In this document: positions 26,201 to 38,200 of the stretch, piece by piece
How positions within the stretch are numbered: the stretch's first letter is position 1
Layout: every line of letters begins with the position of its first letter
DNA from: Zoroaster sp. YZ-2022
Taxonomy: Eukaryota; Echinodermata; Asteroidea; Forcipulatida; Zoroasteridae
Assembly: GCA_029582265.1 (NCBI GenBank)
Contig: CM055817.1
Span: 30,757,934 to 30,821,933, forward strand
Length of the DNA: 64,000 bases
Direction of reading: 5' to 3'
Notes under the pieces: model-generated
Told to the model about the DNA's origin: nothing
Database searches by the model: none
What the model saw: only the letters and a program-made list of their open reading frames with translations
Position numbers and translations under genes: made by a program

Positions 26201-29200
26201 GATTGTCATAAAATGTTCTATTTTGATAATAATAATAATAATAATAATGTGTGGACTTATATAGCGCACGTATCCACCAACTAAGCGGTGCTCAAGGCGC
26301 ATTCTTTTTTACATGCATTACACAACACACGGGACCTACGGATAACGTCCCATCCGAAGGACGAAGCAATTATGGTTAAGTACCTTGCTCAAGGACACAA
26401 GTGTCACGACCGGGGCTCGAACCCACACCCTGCTGCTGGCAACACCAGAACTTGAGTTCGGTGCGCTAGACCGCTCGGCCACGACACTCCATGTAAGCTC
26501 ACAAATATATATGTACTGAGTTGTTAATTTATATATTGATATTATAATTTTGGATGTCAAGCTGAAATGTATAAAAGTTGGATACAATGTAATCCATAGT
26601 ACTGATACAGGAAGCGTCAATTGTAATGGGGTAAGACATTGTCCAAACCACAAGCATTCACTATATTACTTGGTAATGTTACTCTCCATATTTATAACTT
26701 CCATTTAACGTTTGTATTGTACTATCTCAAGCGTCAAACGTCACCAAACCACAGACAACTTTCTCTACGGTCATGGAAACGGATTACACAACCCCGCCAA
26801 GCAACAGTGAAACCACAGGTATTTATTTCAACATTTAAAAAATGGGTGTTAAAAACTGCCCAAAAGTTGACATCACTAGTAATTTTGAATACCCCAGTTT
26901 TTGCTGGGTGTTTAAAAAACGAACATGTCATCAGAAATTTGTTTAAGTCAACATGAATGGAGGAAATAATTATGAAAGTAAAAGATTTTTAAAATAACCT
27001 TAATTCTGCTGCGAAATACGTAAGTAGGCCAAGTCATCTTTAAACAAATACTATTTTTTAAAGCTCCCTTTTACAAAGTACAGCGTATATCGTTCGCTAA
27101 GATAAAAATTTAATGGGCTAAAAAATAAAACAGGCAAAATAAAGACATTTGCAGTCATGTACATCCTGACTCACGAACGTTGAGTTTTCTTTACCGGGTT
27201 ACGAGTATTTACACAGGATTATATGCTTCTTTCCAAACCATATGAGTGAGCGCCTTACAAGCAGCAACTCATAACAGCTCTCCAGTTTTTGTGCTAAGTA
27301 AGTGTTTTGTAGCTACAAGTTTGTCTTCATTTTTATACTAGTGAATTTCTTATTACACCTGGAATCTACTGGACGTTTTATGTGAGTATTTGTACATTTG
27401 TTTTCTTATAATAAGTGAAAAACTTTGTTTTTGTATGTCTGTGCAGTAAAAATTTACTGTTGAGTGTATACACATTTTGGATCTTCATTTTATTTGTGCA
27501 GTCAACTCTGATTTAGATTATAGCCTGTAGCTAGAGATTATAACCTGTAGCTTGACCACAGGCCTTTTGTTTGGATCAACAACTTTGTGATCAGACAATG
27601 GAGGTCTACATCCTGTTTATTCTACTCCTGCTATCCAGACCATGGTGTCTCAATGACTCATCAGTAGATGGCTACAAGATGCAATCTACAGATTGTTCAA
27701 CTAAAATCCGCCATCTTAAATTCTTGAGACGTCCTATATATCATACTATGATAATTCATCTGCCACCTTTCACCTGGAACTCTTAATTTCTGGTGACATA
27801 AACCCAAACCCTGGACCTGAAACACTGATCAACACACCCACAAAAGCCACTCAGCTCCATAACATTTCCTACAGCCGTAATGAACTACTCAATCTTCGCA
27901 ATGCTCCATGTACTGATGTAGCTTTATCTTATTTAGGATTGAGTCAATTGAACTGTCTTGGAATACTTGCTAATCAACCCCAAACATACCGCCGCACACA
28001 TAGAGGTAAAAAAGCTGGTCGCCGTAGAATGGACAGACTTACACAACTAGCACTCCGGCCTTACCAACCCCCAGCAGTGAACTCAACCACATCAACAAGC
28101 GACATTGGCATAACTTCAACTCCAAATGTTCACGATGAGTCTAAACTTCAGCTCTGTGTCTTGAAATACTAATCCATATGTAACAAATCGGATGAATTTG
28201 TTGACTTTGTACTTCAAAACAATTTGGATCTTGTTGCCATAACCGAGACATGGTTTAAACCTAATGATGACTTGCCCACCCGTGAGTGTACTCCTGCTGG
28301 CTACTCTCCATCATATCCCCAGACCAATAAAGACCGGTGGAGGGGTTGCACTACTCTTAGGTCCAGTTTATCTGTCAGTATGAAAAGTGTTCACATTGAC
28401 TACCTAACATTTGAATCTCTGCATGCTGAGGTAACGTGCAACTCTAGATCTGTTCGCCTTGTTAATATTTATCGACCAGAAAGGGATGTTGATGGTAAAC
28501 ATAAAGCTTCTCCCGTTTTCTGCAGGAATTTGAAAAATTAATTGTCGATTATCTCTTACACCCATCTGACATTATTTTAACCGGCGATTTTAACATTCAT
28601 ATGGACATTATTTCAAACAATTATGCAAATCAGTTTAAAGATCTGCTCTCTGCTCATGGACTTATACAGCACATCACAGCACCCACTCATCGGTATGGTC
28701 ACTGTCTTGACCTCATGATAACGCGTGAAAATACTTCACCTCTTATCTCGAATATAACTATTCATCCTGGCTTATCTGATCATTATGCAATCATGGTAAA
28801 TTTGAACCTTATTAAAGCTCGCATACCTACCTTTTCTGTAACTTCTCGCCACTGGAAAAAAGTAAATATTAAAGATTTATGTCATGATATTGAATCTCAA
28901 CTGGAAAATGTAAACCTTGAAGATGGTGAGCTGGATTCTTGTGTCAGTCTATTTGAATCTACTGTCCGTAACATCTTGGATGATCATGCTCCGCAAAAAC
29001 TCGAACTGTTAAACTACAATCTGAATCCCCTGGTTCAATGATGATATCCGTGCTGCAAGGAAAATCCGCCGTCAACGAGCGAAGATGGCGTGACAATGGG
29101 AAACTTGGAGTACATCAGCAAGAATACTGTAACCAACGTGATATTGTGAAGAACATGATTAACCAGGCAAAAATAACTCACTACTCATCTCTTGTGGAAG

Positions 29201-32200
29201 ATAGCTCTGGTGATCGAAAAAAACTCTTTAACATTGTTGAAAAGCTGCTTCATAAACCCAAGCTCCAGTGCTTCCATCTACACACTCCGATCAGGACCTC
29301 AAAAATGCTTTTTCAAACTTTTTGTCACAAAATTGAGAATATCCGTCGTTCTTTTCCCTCAGTACCTGCCATTCTATCACAAACACCATCACGCAAGGAT
29401 CCACAATGTAGACTGTCCATGTTTGAGCCTACTAGTGTTACGGAGATCAAGAAACTCATCATGAAATCGCCATCAAAAACTTGATCCAGTGCCAACTTCG
29501 CTAATAAAACAAAATATTGATGTGTTTGCTAAGTATATCACAATTATTGTAAACAGATCTCTTTCTTCCGGTTGTTTCCCTAATAGCCAGAAGGTTGCTC
29601 ATGTTAAACCACTCCTAAAGAAACCCAATTTGGACAAGGAAGTTTTCAAAAATTACCGACCAGTAGCGAATTTAAAGTACCTTGGAAAAACAATCGAGCG
29701 AGTTGTTTCATCACGGATCTCTGACCATGTTCGTGCTAATAACCTGTCGGACACATTTCAGTCAGCCTACAAACCATTTCATGGAACGGAAACTGCTCTT
29801 CTTCGCGTCAACAATGACATTTTATCTGCCATGGATGAGGGAAAATCACTGCATTAGTTTTGTTAGACTTAAGCGCCGCTTTTGACACTGTCGATCATAA
29901 AATCCTTCTCTCCCGCCTTCAATATCATCTTGGAATACGTGACACAGCCCTGGATTGGTGTAAGTCCTACCTTTTAAATAGGCCTCAACATGTTTGTATT
30001 GGTAACGCTATCTCCGAGCCTGTTACTCTTGACTATTCTGTACCCCAAGGCTTTGTGCTCGGCCCACAGTGGTTTACTGTTTATACCTTTCAGTTCGTGA
30101 TATCATTTTGAAGTATAATTTAAATTACCATGTTTACGCTGATGACACGCAGCTTTACATTACTTTAAATCCACTCAGAACCTGCCGATTCCTGCATTAC
30201 AACACTGGAGAAATGTATTCAAGAGATTCGAAGTTGGATGAGACAAAACTTCCTGAAATTGAACGATGAAAAAACAGAATTTGTTCTATTTGGATCACGT
30301 CAGCAATTTTTCTCTTCCATTTATTACAATTGGTGACTCGCAGATAACCCCCTCATTACATGCACGTAATTTGGGTGTTATATTTGACTCGACAATGACT
30401 TTAAAACCACATATCTCCAACATTGTTCGCATATCATCATTTCATATCAGAAATATAAGCCGAATTAGGAAATACTTGAATAAAAAGTGCTGCTGAACAA
30501 ATTATACATGCATTTGTCACATCACGGCTCGATAACGAGGAATGCTCTCCTTTACGGTCTTCCGCAGAATCAAATATCTCGTCTTCAGCACATACAAAAC
30601 ACAGCAGCTCGTGTTGTGACTTTGTCAGAAAGTCATGCCATATCACGCCAATCTTGAAAAAACTGCACTGGCTTCCTGTTTCACAGAGAATTGTTTTAAA
30701 CTTATACTAATTGTTCACAAATCTTTTAATAACATTGCTCCAATTTATATTTCTGAACTACTTAAAGTCTACACTCCATCGCATAATTTGCGCTCCAGCA
30801 ACATGTCACTCCTCAAGGAACCAACTTCAAAACGGAACTGGGGTGATAGGTCGTTTTCTGTCGCAGCTCCGAGACTCTGGAATCATCTTCCAACTAAACT
30901 CAAATCTTGTCATAGTATAACCAGATTCAAGTCGATGCTTAAAACTCATCTTATGTCACAATTCTTCAAAGATGATGTATATTTGTAATTGCATTGTAGG
31001 TACATGTATCTCAGTACATAATTTTTTCCCCCTATGCTATCATTGTATATTGTTTGTATTAATGTTTTTTCTTTGTTTCCGCGCCTTGAGCGCCCAGCAG
31101 GGTGGATATGTGCGCGCTAAAAATCTTTATTATTATTATTATTATTATATAAAACAAATACCGTTCTTGTGCGATTCAACCGTTTCTTTGTATTGGACTG
31201 GGGAAGTGGCAGAGAAAACTGTAGTTTCAGGTATCAAAGTTTCGTGTTTGTTTTCCAAATACAAATTTTCAGATCTTCTCATTGATGGGGACGCCGTCGT
31301 GAACATTACAGTAGTCGCCAGTTGTGACCTGGTCTTGCGCTGCAACATTTCCACGACAAGCGAAGAGCCGCTGTTGATGTTTTGGATGGTACTGACGAAC
31401 AACGGATATCGCTCGTGGACAGACGTTTCGCACAATGGCAACAAACGAGGTAAAAGTAATGCCCAGGCAAAAACATTACTGTGACTATTTAATCTATTTT
31501 TCACGCACTACTTTTAGAGATTATTGCCCATGGGTTGGTCACCTCATCAATTCATTTTTGCTGTTAAACCAAGCTTCAGACAACTATTTTGTGAAATATC
31601 TCATTTCATAGTACATTATTTGTTTTCCTTTATAAAAGGAAATTATCAATGTTCAAATGAAAACAACAAAGTCCGTAGGGGAAACTGTACATCTTTAATG
31701 ATTGGAAAAGTTTTGAATTTATTCTTGTGGGGTGAATTCGCACCAACAGAACCCTTGCTCACCAAACAATTAAAAACAACATGAATTTTTTTTGGTTGAT
31801 TCACAAGCAGAACAATTTAAAGGTAATGTTAAATAAAGTGCTGGTTATGTTAGCAAAAACTCAACAATTAACCTATAAAAGTGTTTCAGCTCATTCGGTT
31901 AACACGCTTGGGAGGAAATTGGTAACATTAATTTTCACATTTGTTGTTAACACAACCTTACCTTCATTGAAACAACAGTGTATATATCAAATAAGTAAAA
32001 CCACTATTGCATGTTTTATTTTGCGAATATCACCATCTTTCTTGTCTATCAGTTTCTCATGGCGGTGCATGGATGGGAATCTTTGAAGTTGAATTGGAAG
32101 ACTCTAGAAGTTTCGTTTGCTTCGGAGGTCACTCCAGAGGTTACGTAACGCAAACCTTCATAATCACGGTTACAGGTAAATGTCCCTTTCTAAGTTTTAT

Positions 32201-35200
32201 CTAAAATGGTTAAATTTCGGGGGCGGGGGATCATTGTTTGTTTTACAAAACGTAAAATCAAGAAAAAATACATTTATTTCTCTAAGATGAATTCCATTTG
32301 AGTGTCCGTTTCATTTGTCAACTTGGAACAGCACTAATCAGCACCAGAGTGACATAATTGTATTTGTTTAAAACAAAATCCAATGAAAGTTCCACAACAT
32401 AGAGAAGGAATTGCTGATGCTAAATTGGAACAGTGCTTATTAGTACAAGAGAGAAATAACTGCATCTGTATTCAAACTGAATCTGGCGAGAGTTTCACAT
32501 AACATAGAAACGGAATTGCAGATGCTAAATTGGAACAGTGCTTATTAGTACAAGAGTGAAATAACTGCATTTGTATTCAAACTGAATCTGGCGAAGGTTT
32601 CACATAACATAGAAACAGGTGCTGATCAAATCAGAAACTTTGCTGTCATCTTAGGAGGGAACGATAATCAAGGAGGTCAAAATGGAAGCTGTGTCAACCA
32701 CGTGTGTCTGAATGGAGGGACGTGTAAAGAAGGAGCAGTATCCTATCAATGCCTATGCACAGAGGCTTATCAAGGTAGGCGAATATCAGCAATGTTTGAA
32801 CTTGAATATATTTTTACATAAACCACATATAATTGAATAAATTTTGTTTACAAATTTGAAACGTGATGTACTGTGTTCAAAATTTAAAAGTGTCAAACAT
32901 GCACTGCCATTTTGCAATTTTTAATCCAGAGATATATTGAACGTGAAGCAAACATGTCATCTGTTTTATGGGCCCAATGTGAAGGAGATGGGGGCAAGAC
33001 GCATTTGACACCTTTTTTTCGTCATGCCAAAACATGTACTTTTGTGTGTACCCCTTTTGTTGGCAACGTTTCCCTGTCAGTACAAATAAGCCGTGATAAA
33101 TGACAGACACAAAATTAAAAGGTTTTTCAACACGGGGTCCCCCAAAATAGGTCAAAAATGTTAGCANNNNNNNNNNNNNNNNNNNNNNNNNNNNNNNNNN
33201 NNNNNNNNNNNNNNNNNNNNNNNNNNNNNNNNNNNNNNNNNNNNNNNNNNNNNNNNNNNNNNNNNNNNNNNNNNNNNNNNNNNNNNNNNNNNNNNNNNNN
33301 NNNNNNNNNNNNNNNNNNNNNNNNNNNNNNNNNNNNNNNNNNNNNNNNNNNNNNNNNNNNNNNNNNNNNNNNNNNNNNNNNNNNNNNNNNNNNNNNNNNN
33401 NNNNNNNNNNNNNNNNNNNNNNNNNNNNNNNNNNNNNNNNNNNNNNNNNNNNNNNNNNNNNNNNNNNNNNNNNNNNNNNNNNNNNNNNNNNNNNNNNNNN
33501 NNNNNNNNNNNNNNNNNNNNNNNNNNNNNNNNNNNNNNNNNNNNNNNNNNNNNNNNNNNNNNNNNNNNNNNNNNNNNNNNNNNNNNNNNNNNNNNNNNNN
33601 NNNNNNNNNNNNNNNNNNNNNNNNNNNNNNNNNNNNNNNNNNNNNNNNNNNNNNNNNNNNNNNNNNGGTTTCACAATAAACTATAGCAACAAATAATGTT
33701 GTTCACACAAAACGTGGATATACTGTAAGACCACGTATCCTGGAAAGCGTGAGCGACAAAATTTCGGCTATCTACAGTCATGTATTTAGTGGAACCATAT
33801 TAGTCATCTGTGCTGCTTGATTATCAGGCTGTGTGGGTGTATTCTTTGCCATTCATGTAGTTAATTAGCTTTCAATGTCTGCGGGGGAAAAGCGAGAAAA
33901 ACATCCACAGACGTCTTGGATAGTATAGGCCTACCCAAACAGTGACTTCCTGCACGCTTACTATATAATGCAGAAGTCTTAACCTCTCGATCACCGAGCT
34001 CGTCCAATGACGACAGGCTGATCTATTATAAATTTAAGTGGGTACCGCAATTTCCGTTTGTTTTTCAGGTTTTTGTTTTTGTTTTTGTTTTTGTTTTTGT
34101 TACAACTCAACGTTTCGATCAGTATGTTCTGATCTTCTTCAGGAGAAACATCGAGTTGTAACAACCAGATGTTTTCTTAACTATTTACTACTCAAAAGAA
34201 AATGTTCACATGGTGTAACTGTTTGGATGTTGGTGCTTAGATCTATCGAAACCGGGTACCTGCCCTCCTGCTAACGATGTATCCTCCCTGAGTTCGTCTG
34301 TCTGCAACATGACCTGTCTATTTGATTTAGAGTGTCTGGACACACAGCGGTGTTGCCCTGACGACTGTGGGGGAACATTTTGTGTGACAACTGCGGAAAA
34401 CGAAGGTAATAAGTTCATGAATTTACCAACAAATTGTTTGCATTATGATAATTTCGAACCTTTTTGTTGGTCATTATTCGATTATTTTGAGCCTTTTTAT
34501 TGATCATTATTCAATTATTTCGAGCCGTTTTAGCGATAATTATTCGACCATGGTTTAAGTTATTTGTGCAAAGGATAGTGAAACAGACATACGTTTAAAA
34601 TATAACCCTGACACACTTTACCCCACTTAGTTGTTTAGTATCTGTGGTAAAAAGAGGAAGTTACTGTTTCTGGAAATATCCTGTCATGTTGAAATATCTA
34701 CATAAGAAAAAACAAAAAAGGTCAAACGTTAGATTTGTGGTCGAGGCAGTATTATCGCAATAGTCGTACATGGTTTGGTTCAGTCATTCTCTATGGTTCA
34801 ATATGGGCCTATGAGAGGAAGTACGTTTTATCTATAGGATCTGAATTCTGAGCCATGGGAAATCCACCTTTTGCCGTCCATTTTTTTATTTGTTTTTAAA
34901 TGTATATATAGATGACCCTTGTTTTATTTAAAAACTCATAGGTTTAGTGCACTTCATTAAATCCAAATAAAATAAAGATGTCTTAATATATTTTACGGCA
35001 CGTATATTTCTTATACTCTTTTTAAGTTGATAGCACAGAAAAGCCTATGTTGAAACCACAAGTCTGGACGACAGCAGATCAACAGATAGCAGACCAGACA
35101 AACCCAATAGGTACAGTTACCACAAACATTTCCTTAAAAAAATAAAAAATAAAAAAAAAAAGTATCCGGTTTCTGGTCTCCGCGCTTTCTGGTCTCCCCA

Positions 35201-38200
35201 ATTTCTGGTCTCCCCAATTTCTGGTCTTCCCCCGATTTGTGCATCCTTTCTTAGCTACCGTACTTTGTGTATGGGAAATTTGGTCTGGTTCCAGTAACCG
35301 CGTATACATGTATCACGTATATCACTGTTTGGCAAACGGGAAAAAAACAAAACAAAAAAAACAAAAACAAAAACGCGTCACTGCACCGATTTTGAAGCCA
35401 ACCTATGACCAGAAACCGAAGATCTTTTCTGGTCTTATAAAGGCAAGTGCATAATTTCGACATCACCCTCTTCTTCACTGTGGCGTGCATGAGCTATTGA
35501 TAGAGCAGCGACAGTGCTTCGCGCGTAGTATCATAATATACACGGCTAAAGTTGATGCCAAGGTGCCGATAATCAAGACACTGGTGTAGGTAAAACTTGT
35601 AGCTTTGCATGGTGAAGAGGATAATTAAGACTAATTGCAGTGACACCATATGAAATTCTCTATTGTGTAGTGATTAGTTCTGAAAAGAACTGGAGGTTAC
35701 AACTCGACGTTTCGATCAGTATGCTCTGATCGTCCTCATCAGAAGGAGACACTGATGTATTTTCACCGCTAGAGTGTTGTCAAGTAAAGATTGTCATAAA
35801 ATGTTCTATTTTGATGAGATGTAAGCTCACAAATATATATGTACTGTTGTTAATTTAGATATTGATATTATAATTTTGGATGTCAAGCTGAAATGTATAA
35901 CAGTTGGATACAATGCAATCCATAGTACTGATACAGGAAGCGTCAATTGTAATGGAGTAAGACATTGTCCAAACCACAAGCATTCACTGTATTACTTGGT
36001 AATGTTACTCTCCATATTTATAACTTCCATTTAACGTTTGTATTGTACTATCTCAAGCGTCAAACGTCACCAAACCACAGACAACTTTCTCTACGGTTAT
36101 GAAAACGGATTACACAACCCCGCCAAGCAACAGTGAAACCACAGGTATTTATTTCAACATTTAAAAAATGGGTGTTAAAAACTACACCATTGGTGTTCAT
36201 ATTGGACGAGCTGCCCAAAAGTTGACATCACTAGTAATTTTGAATACCCCAGTTTTTGCTGGGTGTTTAAAACAACGAACATGTCATCAGAAATTTGTTT
36301 AAGTCAACATGAATGGAGGAAATAATTATGAAAGTAAAAGATTTTTAAAATAACGTTAATTCTGCTGCGAAATACGTAAGTAGGCCAAGTCATCTTTTAA
36401 AAAAATAATATTTTTTAAAGCTCCCTTTTACAAAGTACAGCGTATGTCGTTCGCTAAGATAAAAATTTAATGGGCTAAAAAATAAAACAGACAAAATAAA
36501 GACATTTGCAGTCATGTACATCCTGACTCACGAACGTTGAGTTTTCGTTACCGGGTTACGAGTATTTACACAGGATTATATGCTTCTTTCCAAAACCATA
36601 TCAAAAAATACCGTTCTTGTGCGATTCAACCGTTTCTTTGTATTGGACTGGTGAAGTGGCAGAGAAAACTGTAGTTTCAGGTATCAAAGTTTCGTTTGTT
36701 TTCCAATACACATTTTCAGATCTTCTCATTGATGGGGACGCCGTCGTGAACGTTACAGTAGTCGCCCATAGTGACCTGGTCTTGCGCTGCAACATTTCCA
36801 CGACAAGCGAAGAGCCGCTGTTGATGTTTTGGATGGTACTGACGAACAACGGATATCGCTCGTGGACAGACGTTTTGCCCAATGGCAACAAACGAGGTAA
36901 AAGTAATGCCCAGGCAAAAACATTACTGAGATTATTTAATCTATTTTCCACGCACTATTATTGCCCATGGGTTGGTCACCTCATCAATACATTTTTGCTG
37001 TTAAACCAAGCTTCAGACAACTATTTTGTGAAATATCTCATTTCATAGTACATGTATTTGTTTTCCTTTATAGAAGGAAATTATCAATGTTCAAATGAAA
37101 ACAACAAAGTCCGTAGGGGAAACTGTACATCTTTAATTATTGAACAAGTTTTGAATTTATTCTTGTGGGGTGAATTCGCACCAACAGAACCCTTGCTCAC
37201 CAAACAATTAAAAACAACATGAATTTGTTTGGTTGATTCACAAGCAGAACAATTTAAAGGTAATGTAAAATAAAGTGCTGGTTATGTTAGCAAAAACTCA
37301 ACAATTAACCTATCAAAGTGTTTCAGCTAATTCGGTTAACACGCTTGGGAGGAAATTGGTAACATTAATTTTCACATTTTTTGTTAACACAGACTTACCT
37401 TCATTGAAACAACAGTGTATATTTCAAATAAGTAAAACCACTATTGCATGTTTTATTTTGCGAATATCACCATCTTTCTTGTCTATCAGTTTCTCATGGC
37501 GGTGCATGGATGGAAATCTTTGAAGTTGAATTGGAAGACTCTAGAAGTTTCGTTTGCTTCGGAGGTCACTCCAGAGGTTACCTAACGCAAACCTTCATAA
37601 TCACGGTTACAGGTAAATGTCCCTTTCTAGGTTTTATCTAAAATGGTTAAATTTCGGGGGCGGGGGATCATTGTTTGTTTTACAAAACGTAAAATCAAGA
37701 AAAAATACATTTATTTCTCTAAGATGAATTCGAATATCGAATATTTTATCTTCCATTTGAGTGTCCGTTTCATTTGTCAACTTGGAACAGCACTAATCAG
37801 CACCAGAGTGACATAATTGTATTTGTTTAAAACAAAATCCAATTAAAGTTCCACAACATAGAGAAGGAATTGCTGATGCTAAATTGGAACAGTGCTTATT
37901 AGTACAAGAGTGAAATAACTGCATTTGTATTCAAACTGAATCTGGCGAAGGTTTCACATAACATAGAAACGGAATTGCTGATCTTAAATCAGAAACTTTG
38001 CTGTCATCTTAGGAGGGAACGATAATCAAGGAGGTCAAAATGGAAGCTGTGTCAACCACGTGTGTCTGAATGGAGGGACGTGTAAAGAAGGAGCAGTATC
38101 CTATCAATGCCTGTGCACAGAGGCTTATCAAGGTAGGCGAATATCAGCAATGTTTGAACTTTAATATATTTTTACATAAACCAAATATAATTGGATATAT

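Larger units (their letters stand above)
24087..33105 (+). repeat. Duplicated block, copy 1
   Basis: Homologous to 33667-38473 from ggtttcacaataaac through gtgataaatgaca, apart from the SINE and LINE insertions. It contains the WAP, two linker, two Ig and one EGF exons. About 4.8 kb after removing the two insertions. Confidence 0.95.

Noticed and set aside
26733..26956. ORFs over linker exon b extending into the intron
   Set aside because: Only the 87 nt between acceptor and gtattt donor match copy 2 with preserved phase.
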